Numbered from the stretch's first letter, positions 34,927-42,586 are shown. The stretch is 64,000 nt of DNA from Sodaliphilus pleomorphus (GCF_009676955.1 NZ_CP045696.1:2239001-2303000), one strand, 5' to 3'. The notes: generated by a model from the letters alone, not told the origin. Program-made: numbers and translations.

Positions 34927-36313
34927 TGTTATCGTTATTATCTTGGTTCAGTGAAACTTCTTTGGCATCGGTCTTTTGGTCCAGTGTGGTCAGCATGATC
35001 AGCGGCACATCGGGCACGGCACGGTCTTGCCAGCCGTTGAAGTAGATGATAACCCAATGTACCTTGAGCATGATGTCGTGCCACGACTTTTCGAGGCTCT
35101 GCTTGAGCGTGAACAGCTCGCGCTTGTCGCTGCCGCTGTTGTTCATCTGCGACTTGCCCGGTGTGGCACCCACAAGGTTCGGGTGTATGTTGTCGCCATA
35201 GCAAGTCATGTTGGCCGCCTCCTGGATGTCTTCGCTCCAGTCGCCGCCCTCCTTGCTTGCGTCGATCACGTTGATGCGCACCATCCTGTTTTCTTTTCCG
35301 TTGGGGTCGATGTAGTAGCCCGTGATCCAGACCTTGCCGCTGTTCTCGATGCCAGCCACAAAGTTCTTGATGTTCTCCTTCTCGCGCTTGATACGCTCTG
35401 CTTGCTTCAGCGGGTCGGTGATGTTCTCCTCGTCGCAGATGTTATACCAGTAGTCGCGATGCACCTCCACTTGGTACTTTACTGAGGCGTGGTTGCGCAG
35501 CTTGGCTTTCTTGCCGGTGCCGATGAGCTTCTTGATGTCGAACCAGTCACCGCGGAAGATTGCCGTGTAGTATGGAACAGGGTAGTACTGCAAGCCGGGG
35601 GTAGGAAAACGCATCAGCACGGCAAACTTGCGGTTCTTGGTGCGCTCCTTGGTCAGTCCGTCCCAGCCAGGAGCCTTGCCCATTAGCACCTCCAGGTGCC
35701 CCAGCGGGTCTTTCTCGTCGAGCAGCTGAATCACCTCGATGTCCTTGGCCTGCAAGCCGCGCTGGCCGCGCCAGTTGGCATAGAACACATGGTTGATGCG
35801 CCCGCGGCTGTCGGCTTTCTCAAAGCGGCAGTAGCACGCCTCCTTGTGACGCACCTGCACAATCTTCTTACCGTCGCGGCTCAAGATGAGCACAGCCACG
35901 GCAAAGAAGAAGTATTTCATGTCGGTGGCCTGTTCCAGGAAAAACTCCGGCAGCGAGTTCTGGAACATCCATCGGCTCACGTCTGGGTCGGTGGTAGGCG
36001 CGCCAGTGGCGGGGTCGTTGTAGCGCAAGCCATTGCCGTAGCAGGTCAGCACGTTAAACAGTTTGTTCTGGCTCATGATCTCATCCTCGCCAATGAGCCG
36101 GATAATCTCAAACGGCAGCTGGTCGTCGCCGCCGAACGGCACATACTGGTATTTGCCGTCATACTGAGGCAGGTTGCGTACCGAGGGCAACCCGTCCTCG
36201 TCGAAGATGTCGGCCGAGCTGCCCACCTCGCTCATCAGCGCCGCCACCTTGCTCTTGCCCACGGTGAATATCTCGCCTTTGGGCAGGTTGATGTTAAAGT
36301 CTTCGCGTTTCAT
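34916..36313 (-). CDS. Phage portal-like protein
   Basis: 465 residues. No signal peptide; mixed alpha/beta with blocks such as LPFEIIRLIGEDEIMSQN, WYNICDEENITDP and SQMNNSGSDKRELFTLKQSLEKSW, typical of portal proteins annotated in Bacteroides siphoviruses. A portal ring would sit at the capsid vertex and thread DNA. Odd: TerL and capsid genes are 11-18 kb upstream, with the tape measure in between; portals usually adjoin TerL. It overlaps both neighbours by 4-11 bp. Confidence 0.62.
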   Translation of the reverse strand: MKREDFNINLPKGEIFTVGKSKVAALMSEVGSSADIFDEDGLPSVRNLPQYDGKYQYVPFGGDDQLPFEIIRLIGEDEIMSQNKLFNVLTCYGNGLRYNDPATGAPTTDPDVSRWMFQNSLPEFFLEQATDMKYFFFAVAVLILSRDGKKIVQVRHKEACYCRFEKADSRGRINHVFYANWRGQRGLQAKDIEVIQLLDEKDPLGHLEVLMGKAPGWDGLTKERTKNRKFAVLMRFPTPGLQYYPVPYYTAIFRGDWFDIKKLIGTGKKAKLRNHASVKYQVEVHRDYWYNICDEENITDPLKQAERIKREKENIKNFVAGIENSGKVWITGYYIDPNGKENRMVRINVIDASKEGGDWSEDIQEAANMTCYGDNIHPNLVGATPGKSQMNNSGSDKRELFTLKQSLEKSWHDIMLKVHWVIIYFNGWQDRAVPDVPLIMLTTLDQKTDAKEVSLNQDNNDNNDA

Positions 36314-36561
36314 CTGTATATGGTCATATTGTTAATCTCGAATAGGGTCACATCGCGGAACTCACGTATCAAGCCGCTCTCCGGCAGGCGCACGCGGTGC
36401 GTGCCGCGCCGCCAGTGGCCGCCTATGCACACCGCGCCGCGGTAGTGCAGGATGTCGCCCGTGCTCAGCTTCCACAAGCGCAGGTCGCAAGGATAGCCAG
36501 CCTCAAGCAGCACAATGGCATCCTTGATATGAATTACGCCCTTGTTAGTTGTAGGTTTCAT
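36310..36561 (-). CDS. Small phage protein
   Basis: 83 residues (MKPTTNKGVIHIKDAIVLLEAG...). Overlaps the portal-like gene by 4 bp and the preceding gene by 17 bp. Contains no recognisable motif; probably a minor structural or assembly protein. Confidence 0.5.
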   Translation of the reverse strand: MKPTTNKGVIHIKDAIVLLEAGYPCDLRLWKLSTGDILHYRGAVCIGGHWRRGTHRVRLPESGLIREFRDVTLFEINNMTIYR

Positions 36562-37564
36562 CGAATGTCTCGTCAAACAGTTTGGGAGTGCGCACCGGCA
36601 CCAGTCGCGCGCTCAGCAGCGAGCTGCGGCGCCACGTCACCGTCATGTCGGCAATGTCGTTGTCGGCACTGGTGTGCTTAACGTCGACGGCGGTCACCAC
36701 CACTTCGTCGCTGGCTACACCACGCTCGAGCAGCACCACGTCGCGGCTGCGGGCAAGGTCACGCGTCAGCGTCACACCACTGGGGCGCAGCGACCCCGTA
36801 TAGCACTTGCGGGTGTCGGTCTCCTCCAGGTTATATAATCGCAGACGGCCGTTCACCAGTGCCGTCTCACGCGTGTATTCGGGGCTCTGCTCGGTCATGC
36901 CGGCAAAGTACACCGCCTCCCACGCGCCGAAGGCGTTGCGCATCAGCATCGCCACCTCGGCAGTGGGCAGCTGCCGCACACGGTAGGCCATGCGTCGCTC
37001 ACCGCACGTCACGGTGTAGCCCACCAGCGTGCCCAGCGTGGTGTCGACAAACTGCGCTGCGCTCACATCAATCTCGAAGGGAGTGTTGGCGGTCATGCCG
37101 GTGGTTGCGACAGTCTTGCCGGCGGTCACCACGGCGCTGCCGTTCCAGTAGCTGCACACGGCTTGCACCGTGGGCAGCGTCGCCTCAATGGGAAGCATCG
37201 TCAGCAGCTCCTTGCGCCCCACAGCGGTGTCGCGCTCGCTCATCACCGTACTCAGGAAGAACGACGGCAGGAAGTCGGCGGCCGCCTCACTCACGGCCAC
37301 TTGGCTTTGCACCACATGCACCGTCTTGCTCACGCCGCTCACCGTGATGGTGAATGTCGCAGTCACCTCCATGATCAGCGGCGACAGCAGCTTGCGCAGG
37401 TGATACACACGCACCGTGCCGCCCACAGGGATATAGGTGCCGTTGAGCAGCACCGAGCCGTCGCTGGCGGTGATGCTCACCGCCACATTGGCGGCAGCCG
37501 TCACCTCCAGCACGTCGAGCTCGCTCACAAAGTGCCAAGAGCCTATGTCGTTGAAATTAATCAT
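36545..37564 (-). CDS. Phage tail-type protein of unknown function
   Basis: 339 residues. Beta-rich sequence with Ig-like character in the first half (VLEVTAAANVAVSITASDGSVLLNGTYIPVGG). First gene of the portal/head-tail unit. A late-type promoter lies so close that the predicted transcript would begin at or within 1-2 nt of the ATG, i.e. leaderless. No firm function. Confidence 0.55.
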   Translation of the reverse strand: MINFNDIGSWHFVSELDVLEVTAAANVAVSITASDGSVLLNGTYIPVGGTVRVYHLRKLLSPLIMEVTATFTITVSGVSKTVHVVQSQVAVSEAAADFLPSFFLSTVMSERDTAVGRKELLTMLPIEATLPTVQAVCSYWNGSAVVTAGKTVATTGMTANTPFEIDVSAAQFVDTTLGTLVGYTVTCGERRMAYRVRQLPTAEVAMLMRNAFGAWEAVYFAGMTEQSPEYTRETALVNGRLRLYNLEETDTRKCYTGSLRPSGVTLTRDLARSRDVVLLERGVASDEVVVTAVDVKHTSADNDIADMTVTWRRSSLLSARLVPVRTPKLFDETFDETYN

Positions 37565-37566
37565 AG

Positions 37567-37603
37567 TGCAAAGTTATGGTCAATATTGACCAGCTAAAAA
37601 GAC
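37567..37603 (-). promoter_or_regulatory. Phage late-type promoter 2 (portal/head-tail unit)
   Basis: On minus: GTCTTTTTAG (37594-37603), exactly 17 bases, TAACTTTGCA (37567-37576). The spacer contains a perfect palindrome GGTCAATATTGACC (37578-37591), a possible binding site for a regulator. Confidence 0.72.
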
Positions 37604-37605
37604 AG

Positions 37606-37791
37606 TCAGCACAGACCGCGGGTGCGGTCGCGCAGCTCGGCGATGAAGCGTTTCACACTCGGGCAGCGCAGTGGATGCTCACGGCGGCTGTCACGCTTGC
37701 CGCATGCAGTGCAGTGGCGGCACAGCACGCGGGCAAGCACGCTCGGCGGCACGGCAAGCCACGTCTCATCGGTCGCTCTTCGTCTGCTCAT
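37606..37791 (-). CDS. Small Cys-rich phage protein, zinc-ribbon-like
   Basis: 61 residues from ATG 37791 (MSRRRATDETWLAVPPSVLARVLCRHCTACGKRDSRR). Three to four Cys (CRHCTACG and LRCP) and many Arg suggest a small zinc-binding nucleic-acid protein. It overlaps the end of the upstream small membrane protein gene by 26 bp and ends 3 bp before promoter 2. Confidence 0.45.
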   Translation of the reverse strand: MSRRRATDETWLAVPPSVLARVLCRHCTACGKRDSRREHPLRCPSVKRFIAELRDRTRGLC

Positions 37792-37936
37792 AGCGCTGCT
37801 TGTATTCATCGGTTGTCAACTTGCGCCAACGCCACTCGCGGGCAACAATGGCGATGAAGTGAGCCCCGAACACCACCACGACTACCAGCACAGCCAGCAG
37901 CACCAGGCCCAAGATAATTTTAAGTATTATACCCAT
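37766..37936 (-). CDS. Small membrane protein, 56 residues
   Basis: MGIILKIILGLVLLAVLVVV begins a single strong membrane helix to about residue 30, followed by a charged tail rich in Arg, Trp and Lys (EWRWRKLTTDEYKQRYEQTK). Too short for normal gene calling but has an excellent protein-like composition and translational overlap with the next gene. Unknown function. Confidence 0.55.
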   Translation of the reverse strand: MGIILKIILGLVLLAVLVVVVVFGAHFIAIVAREWRWRKLTTDEYKQRYEQTKSDR

Positions 37937-38003
37937 AATTCAATAATTTAATATCGCAAATATATAATATGTTATCGAAACCAAAAGTAATTTATTGGTT
38001 AAA

Positions 38004-38043
38004 GGTGACTACTAAAGGTGCCTCATGTCACCATGGGCACCTT
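38004..38043 (-). other. Interlocking hairpins (possible pseudoknot) after small-gene operon
   Basis: GGTGAC (38004-38009)/GTCACC (38027-38032) and AAGGTGCC (38015-38022)/GGCACCTT (38036-38043) are two perfect stems whose arms cross, so they form either alternatives or an H-type pseudoknot. Located between 38061 and 37936 on minus. Confidence 0.4.
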
Positions 38044-38060
38044 GTAGCGGTCAAAATTGA

Positions 38061-38363
38061 CTATTCAGGGTCGGGAACTTCGCCGATGGGCTGCAGCATC
38101 CATTCCGGATTCGCGCTGCTGCGGTTGAGCGAGTAGCCGTTGAGCACCATCAGGCGCGACACCTCGTTCAGACTCACGTCAACGATGTCCCCCAGCAGCG
38201 CACGGATCATCATGCTGCTCTTGTTGTCTGGGCTATGGTCGTCATCGCCGGGCATGAAGCCACGCAGCCACATAGCCACCGGGATGATATTCTCGTCGAA
38301 GCCCACGCTTTGCGGGTCGTGGATAAACGTGTCGAGCGTGTCGAGATAGTCTTGTCGGTTCAT
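38061..38363 (-). CDS. Small phage protein
   Basis: 100 residues from ATG 38363 (MNRQDYLDTLDTFIHDPQSVG). Acidic, helical; ends IGEVPDPE. Its start overlaps the stop of the previous gene as ATGA, showing translational coupling. No recognisable motif. The open frame extends upstream to 38567, but that part shadows the previous gene. Confidence 0.5.
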   Translation of the reverse strand: MNRQDYLDTLDTFIHDPQSVGFDENIIPVAMWLRGFMPGDDDHSPDNKSSMMIRALLGDIVDVSLNEVSRLMVLNGYSLNRSSANPEWMLQPIGEVPDPE

Positions 38364-38659
38364 AGTGTCACCTCCTTTCCGGTGCCGGGGATCACGAGCG
38401 TGTGGGTAGAAGAGATGCAGAGGTAACGGCCGTAGCCATCGACGATGCGTTGGCAGCCCAGGTAGGTGCCCATTTTGCGCCAGCGTCCGTTGCAAGCGGT
38501 TGGGCGGTAGTGGCAGGTCAACTGCGTTTTGCGTGCGGTAGCCAGGCGGTCTGCACGTTGGTGGCACTCGGCGAGCGAGCCGGTAAAGCTGGCCAGGAGA
38601 ATGCCATTGGGCTGGCGCAGCTCAAAGTCGTAGATATTGGTGTTGGTTGTAGTTTTCAT
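38360..38659 (-). CDS. Small phage protein, paralogue of 38656-38928
   Basis: 99 residues. FELRQPNG, ...ADRLATARK, W-KMGTYLGCQRIVDGYG align with F-LRRGFT, GNRLATRMGN and W-QLGTFLGHMRLIDQFG of its neighbour, so the two arose by duplication. Overlaps of 4 bp on both sides. Function unknown. Confidence 0.55.
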   Translation of the reverse strand: MKTTTNTNIYDFELRQPNGILLASFTGSLAECHQRADRLATARKTQLTCHYRPTACNGRWRKMGTYLGCQRIVDGYGRYLCISSTHTLVIPGTGKEVTL

Positions 38660-38928
38660 TGTTCGTCCTCCTTTCTGGCCTTGACGAGGCCTGAGTAATC
38701 GTTTTTGATAACGTGACTGTCGCCGAATTGGTCGATAAGGCGCATGTGCCCGAGGAAGGTGCCCAGCTGCTCCCAGCGTCGTAATTTTTCGTTGTAGGCA
38801 TAGAGGCTTACATTGCCCATGCGTGTAGCAAGGCGGTTGCCGCGCAGGCGGGCGTCATGGAAGGTGCCCACAAAGTGATCGTCGAGTGTAAAGCCGCGGC
38901 GCAGCTCGAAGGTGATTTGCTTAGTCAT
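38656..38928 (-). CDS. Small phage protein, paralogue of 38360-38659
   Basis: 90 residues, beta-rich with WEQLGTFLGHMRLIDQFGDS. Overlaps 4 bp with the genes on both sides. The paralogous pair shares the Trp-x-x-(Leu/Met)-Gly-Thr-(Phe/Tyr)-Leu-Gly core. Unknown function. Confidence 0.55.
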   Translation of the reverse strand: MTKQITFELRRGFTLDDHFVGTFHDARLRGNRLATRMGNVSLYAYNEKLRRWEQLGTFLGHMRLIDQFGDSHVIKNDYSGLVKARKEDEQ

Positions 38929-39134
38929 TTTTCTGCCTCCTTTCTTTCGATGCTCCAGTTGCCCCCATCATCCTCGACGAGTGCATCGCCAACAGCGGCA
39001 TAAATGTAAGATACTTTAGCAACTTTTACCTTTACCACGATTTCGTTGTCGCTACGTTTGCCGATCCCGCGCACGCACGGCAAGGCAAGGATGTTGTCCC
39101 AGTGCATGCCATCGATAAATAACTTCCTTTTCAT
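38925..39134 (-). CDS. Small phage protein
   Basis: 69 residues (MKRKLFIDGMHWDNILALP...). Beta-strand-rich centre (EIVVKVKVAKVSYIYAAV), charged C-terminus. Coupled by 4-bp overlaps to both neighbours. No family recognised. Confidence 0.45.
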   Translation of the reverse strand: MKRKLFIDGMHWDNILALPCVRGIGKRSDNEIVVKVKVAKVSYIYAAVGDALVEDDGGNWSIERKEAEK

Positions 39135-39391
39135 TTTTGGCCTCCTTCCTTGATGTTGATAGCTGCGCCTATGGCCATGTGCAGGGCCCAGGCGGTGACG
39201 GTTGCGGCCATGATGGCGGTGTAGCGGCCTGTTGCGGCATTGACGAGTAGTGCCGCGAGGGCGAGGCTGAGCAGGATTGCTCCGATGGATTTTGAGGTGA
39301 AGAACTTGCGTGCCACCGAGGCGGCTGCGCTGATGGGCGAGCAGGCGTTGACGCGCTGGGTGCTCGCTGGGGTCAATGATTGCGTTTTCAT
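39131..39391 (-). CDS. Small two-helix membrane protein
   Basis: 86 residues: hydrophilic N-terminus, hydrophobic helices around residues 36-55 (SIGAILLSLALAALLVNA) and 59-78 (AIMAATVTAWALHMAIGAAI), charged tail (NIKEGGQK). First gene of the small-gene operon, about 5 nt after a TATCGTAGTTTGAC repeat. Role unknown; could be an exclusion or membrane-acting phage protein. Confidence 0.5.
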   Translation of the reverse strand: MKTQSLTPASTQRVNACSPISAAASVARKFFTSKSIGAILLSLALAALLVNAATGRYTAIMAATVTAWALHMAIGAAINIKEGGQK

Positions 39392-39395
39392 TGCT

Positions 39396-39595
39396 TATCG
39401 TAGTTTGACTGTTATGGGCAGAAAAAACGGCTGCCGTTATCCCGTCGTCAAACTACGATAGTTACCCCGAGGAGCAAAAATCTGGATAAGGCAGCCGTGT
39501 TGGGCTGGGCCGGTGAGGCAACAAAAAAAGCCCACCGCTTGATATGTGAGCAATATCCGCTGCTCATCGGGATAGCACTGCTATCGTAGTTTGAC
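39396..39595. repeat. Three copies of TATCGTAGTTTGAC
   Basis: Direct copies at 39396-39409 and 39582-39595 and one inverted copy at 39447-39460. All three are exact 14-mers in a 200-bp gene-free gap, so they probably serve as operators or RNA pairing elements. See the neighbouring promoter and terminator. Confidence 0.7.
39422..39497 (-). terminator. Long-stem terminator of a short transcript
   Basis: On minus, ACGGCTGCCTTATCC (39497-39483) pairs with GGATAACGGCAGCCGT (39442-39427) with one bulge, followed by six T. The ~40-nt loop contains the inverted TATCGTAGTTTGAC copy. Confidence 0.7.
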
Positions 39596-39599
39596 GCTG

Positions 39600-39631
39600 C
39601 AAAACTACGACAAAGTTTTGTACTGGCCAAA
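39600..39631 (-). promoter_or_regulatory. Host-type promoter upstream of short transcript/small-gene operon
   Basis: On minus: TTTG (39628-39631), 20 bases, TAGTTTTG (39600-39607). Transcription from about 39593 would first cross GATAGCA/TGCTATC and then the long terminator at 39422-39497, giving an RNA of roughly 170 nt unless it reads through to 39391. Confidence 0.68.
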
Positions 39632-39636
39632 CAATT

Positions 39637-40035
39637 TCAGTCAAAAAGTGAGTTTTGCTGTCTGATTTGATCCATTTCGTCCATCGTGCCTAACACTTTC
39701 GGGCGCAGTGAGTTGATTTTCTGCCGATGTTTTTCCATCTTCATCGGGTCCATTTCAATCAAGTCAATGTAGAGCGAAATCAGACGCAGTTGTTGATCTC
39801 GCGGGTGCATGGCGAAACGCTGCTTGATGTCCATAATGATCTTACTCATTTCAGGCTCAATGGCATCAAGGTCTTTCTGTGCTTCGGCCAACAACTTTAC
39901 CCTGCTCTCTGCCAGGCTCTTGTATCCTCGGCTTGTGTCAAGATCCAAGTGCCACTTCAGATTGTCACGACGCATGCGCTTGAAGCGGTAGTCGTTAACC
40001 TGTTCGATGATTTTGATGATTTCAGTCTTCTCCAT
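39637..40035 (-). CDS. Helical phage-encoded hypothetical protein
   Basis: 132 residues, almost entirely helical and charged (MEKTEIIKIIEQVNDYRFKRM...; KINSLRPKVLGTMDEMDQIRQQNSLFD), probably a coiled coil. It overlaps the exonuclease gene by 14 bp, so the two act together. Unknown. Confidence 0.5.
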   Translation of the reverse strand: MEKTEIIKIIEQVNDYRFKRMRRDNLKWHLDLDTSRGYKSLAESRVKLLAEAQKDLDAIEPEMSKIIMDIKQRFAMHPRDQQLRLISLYIDLIEMDPMKMEKHRQKINSLRPKVLGTMDEMDQIRQQNSLFD

Positions 40036-40891
40036 AATGCAGGATTTGTTTGAGTTCTTCTTCGTATATTAATCTTATCTCATGACCTTTTGCTCGTAAT
40101 TCTTCAATTTTTTTGATTTTTGCCGGCCCGGCTTCGTTGCCCATTACTACGACTGTGGTTTTGCGAGTTATGGCGGTATTGATGTTCGCGCCCAGGGCTT
40201 GTAGTTGCTTGCCCAGCTCGTTGCGGTTGGGATAGGCTCTGAAAGTGCCGGTGATAACCACCGAGGCATGGAAAAATGGCGTATCTTGGTTGGAGACCTT
40301 TTCATCTTCAAGCGGCACGAGCGTATCGTGCTCATATTTTTTGTAGGCAAATTGTTGGATTGCCTTGTCGATGCTGCCGTGAAAGGTGTCGGCCATGACG
40401 TCGCCTTGATAGGCGAGCAGCACCTCTGCGCAAGCTATAGCATCGTCAAGGGCATCGTGGTGGCAGCCCATGTTGATATGATAATACCTGCAACAATCCT
40501 CGAGCGACATTTTTGTTAGTTCGTAGGTGCAAATATTGTTCTCGGTGTTGATGCCTTGCAGGCCGTAATACTGCATGCAGCGCTGCAGGATATTGATATC
40601 GGCCCCGCGGTTGTGACACACGATAGGGAAGTTGCCGATGAACTGTGCCATGATGGGGAAAATTTGCGCGAATGTTGGAGACAGTGCAACCATCTCTGGA
40701 GTGATGCCGTGAATGTTGGAGTTGTTGTGCTCTCGGTTGTCAGGGATGGGATTGATGAGCGAGTAAAACTTTTGTTGGATGTCGTGGTTGACTACTTTAG
40801 CCATGCCCACTGCACAAGCGCTGGTGCGCTCGGCCGTCATCGTCTCGAAGTCGATGGCCACAAAATTAAGTACCTTATCCATAGAAACCAT
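40022..40891 (-). CDS. DEDD-type 3'-5' exonuclease with C-terminal BRCT domain
   Basis: 289 residues from ATG 40891 (an upstream frame extension is doubtful). Exonuclease I-III motifs: VAIDFETMTAERTSACAVGMAKV (DxE), HNRGADINILQ (second Asp), HHDALDDAIACAEVLLAYQ (H-x4-D). Residues about 210-289 form a BRCT domain (FFHASVVITGTFRAYPNRNELGKQLQALGANINTAITRKTTVVVMGNEAG). This DnaQ-like plus BRCT architecture is common in Bacteroidota; possible roles are DNA repair or host DNA degradation. It has its own -7 box (TATCTTTG at 40905-40912) and is followed by the helical protein gene. Confidence 0.85.
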   Translation of the reverse strand: MVSMDKVLNFVAIDFETMTAERTSACAVGMAKVVNHDIQQKFYSLINPIPDNREHNNSNIHGITPEMVALSPTFAQIFPIMAQFIGNFPIVCHNRGADINILQRCMQYYGLQGINTENNICTYELTKMSLEDCCRYYHINMGCHHDALDDAIACAEVLLAYQGDVMADTFHGSIDKAIQQFAYKKYEHDTLVPLEDEKVSNQDTPFFHASVVITGTFRAYPNRNELGKQLQALGANINTAITRKTTVVVMGNEAGPAKIKKIEELRAKGHEIRLIYEEELKQILHYGED

Positions 40892-41030
40892 ATAATTGAG
40901 TGTACAAAGATACAAAGAATGGAGTGGCAAAGTTTTGGAATGGCCAAAATTTTTCTCAAGAAAAGTGGGAAATATGTTGAAGAACATATTTCAGGAGCCG
41001 TCGCGGATAGATGGTTTCTGAGGCGATATG

Positions 41031-41576
41031 CTATCGGTTAAAGATGGGCCATAGCGGCTCGGGTTCTTTGAAGGCTTCATCGAGTGCGGCGTGAAGCGAG
41101 GATATCCGCTCGGGGTAGCGTTTGAGGGCAAATTTCATTGCACGACTATACACCGGTTTGCTGACAGCACTCATCTTCGGCTTGTCAACGCAAAGCACAA
41201 ACTGCGGATGGTTGGCATTTTGATATGAAAAATCAGTAAACCACACACGCACCACGCCATCTCTGACCGCAATCTGGAATGAGTAATACATATTGTCGCT
41301 CGCAGCCGCAAGGAAGAGATGTTTGATGCGCACATAGTCCTTGAAACTGTCTTTCGGTCCAGTAAACACAATGCGGTCATCTTCCGCATGAGTCTCGGTA
41401 AATGCCCATGCCATGTCGCGACGGCTGTGCAACCACGTCTTCACCACTTCGGCAAGATCCTCCTTGGGTACGCCATCATAACAAAAAGTGCTGTCGATGC
41501 GCAATGGCACATCTTCGGCCCACGACGGCAGGGCGAAGCACAGCACCAACAATATATTAACGAGAAATCTGCACAT
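41031..41576 (-). CDS. Secreted cargo protein of unknown function (DUF4468-like)
   Basis: 181 residues from ATG 41576 with a signal peptide (FLVNILLVLCFALPSWAED). Mature part: FCYDGVPKEDLAEVVKTWLHSR, FKDYVRIKHLFLAAASDNMYYSFQIAVRDGVVRVWFTDFSY, reminiscent of DUF4468 (TBP-like fold), which is widespread in Bacteroidales. Not a phage structural gene: it has its own host-type promoter overlapped by an operator-like dyad identical at 15/16 positions to one at the phage repressor promoter. This suggests a lysogenic-conversion (moron) gene. Confidence 0.65.
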   Translation of the reverse strand: MCRFLVNILLVLCFALPSWAEDVPLRIDSTFCYDGVPKEDLAEVVKTWLHSRRDMAWAFTETHAEDDRIVFTGPKDSFKDYVRIKHLFLAAASDNMYYSFQIAVRDGVVRVWFTDFSYQNANHPQFVLCVDKPKMSAVSKPVYSRAMKFALKRYPERISSLHAALDEAFKEPEPLWPIFNR

Positions 41577-41600
41577 AGAAACGATGGGTTTTAGATGTTG

Positions 41601-41632
41601 CAAATGTAAGTCCTTATTTTGGACTACGCAAA
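41601..41632 (-). promoter_or_regulatory. Promoter with phage-operator-like dyad for the secreted cargo gene
   Basis: On minus: TTTG (41629-41632), 20 bases, TACATTTG (41601-41608). The spacer contains GTCCTTATTTTGGACT (41610-41625), a GTCC-N8-GGAC dyad matching 60210-60225. Confidence 0.72.
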
Positions 41633-41791
41633 TATTGTCCACAAGAAATCAGCCTGCTTCACAGCAAGCTGACCGTCAAACCATCATAACGATGGCACTC
41701 TTTTGATTTCTATGTGGTGGCAAAGGTAATGCTTATTCCTGAATTATCAACAAAATATTTTAGATTTCAACAATTTATTAACATCGAGCAT

Positions 41792-41817
41792 AAAAAAGCC
41801 TCCCGTGGGTGGGAGGC
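41792..41817 (-). terminator. Terminator after phosphoribosyltransferase gene
   Basis: GCCTCCC/GGGAGGC (41798-41804 with 41811-41817) with a 6-nt loop, then six T on minus (41792-41797). A strong Rho-independent terminator immediately past the stop at 41825, making the gene an independent unit. Confidence 0.85.
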
Positions 41818-41824
41818 CGGTGAG

Positions 41825-42397
41825 TCAGGCCTTGTTGTGCTGAAAGGCGGTGGCGGCGAGGAAGATGCCGCCCACCACCGTTGCGCCCAGTTCCTCGAGG
41901 TAGTCAACCATGGTGGCGAAGCTTGTGCCCTTGGTGATCACGTCGTCGAAGATGACCACCTTGCGGCCATTGAAGAAACGGCGGTCGAACTTGAGGACTT
42001 GCACCTTGGAGATGGTTTTGCACACCTTGTGCTCGTGGATAGCGAGGCGCTCACCCTCAACCTTGATGTGCTTGTAGGCGTTGGCCATCTGCGTCATGCG
42101 GCACACCTCGGCGGAAAATTGCTCGTAGCGCATCTGTGTTCTCTCCTCGGTGCTTGCAGGTATGCAGACGAAGGTGCAGTTCTCGAGGTCGGGCATCGAC
42201 TCGTCGAGTGTCGTGCTGACCCATCGGGCGACTTCACTTGAAGTGGCGGTGTCGCCATCCTTGAATTTCCACACCTTTTTGCGGATGCCCCAAGCCTTGC
42301 CATCGGCCTGAATGGTGGTGGGGATGTAGGTGTAGCGAGCTACCATGAAGATGTTGTTGTTGTTCTCGAAAGCGGAAGTGTTTGAAATGTGTATCAT
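41825..42397 (-). CDS. Phosphoribosyltransferase-domain (ComF-like) cargo protein
   Basis: 190 residues. The PRPP-binding signature VVIFDDVITKGTSFATMVDYLEE (two acidic residues, then -TKGTS-) sits near residue 150; upstream are VWKFKDGDTATSSEVARWV and TFVCIPASTEERTQMRYEQFSAEV, similar to PRTase proteins outside the nucleotide-salvage core. An in-frame ATG at 42346 is an alternative start. It is followed by a strong terminator and preceded by a 740-bp gene-free stretch. PRTase genes of this sort occur near mobile DNA; substrate and role unknown. Confidence 0.72.
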   Translation of the reverse strand: MIHISNTSAFENNNNIFMVARYTYIPTTIQADGKAWGIRKKVWKFKDGDTATSSEVARWVSTTLDESMPDLENCTFVCIPASTEERTQMRYEQFSAEVCRMTQMANAYKHIKVEGERLAIHEHKVCKTISKVQVLKFDRRFFNGRKVVIFDDVITKGTSFATMVDYLEELGATVVGGIFLAATAFQHNKA

Positions 42398-42445
42398 AAC
42401 ATAGAAATTTTGAGAGTGAATAAAATTTTTTATTTACACAGCATT

Positions 42446-42586
42446 GTCACGAGCCGAAAGCGCGAAGCCGGCAAGGTTTTCTGGGCTAAATACTACCCGC
42501 AGGGGTGGAGATTTCGGCCGAAACAGCGCATGACCTTGCAAGGCCAAAGCCAGGCCGTAGCTTTGCGGTGTAAAGAAAAAAGTGAC
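42446..42586 (+). ncRNA. Candidate structured RNA with crossing stems
   Basis: GTCAC (42446-42450)/GTGAC (42582-42586) close the region. Inside, GCCGAAA (42453-42459) pairs with TTTCGGC (42512-42518) and GCAAGGT (42471-42477) pairs with ACCTTGC (42533-42539); these two stems cross, implying a pseudoknot or a switch. CAAAG/CTTTG adds a small hairpin. No promoter was found; strand is not settled and the stems hold on either strand. No known RNA family recognised. Confidence 0.45.

Noticed and set aside
39448..39630. 60-codon minus frame
   Set aside because: It overlaps the promoter, the 14-mer repeats and the terminator of the short transcript and has no protein-like composition.
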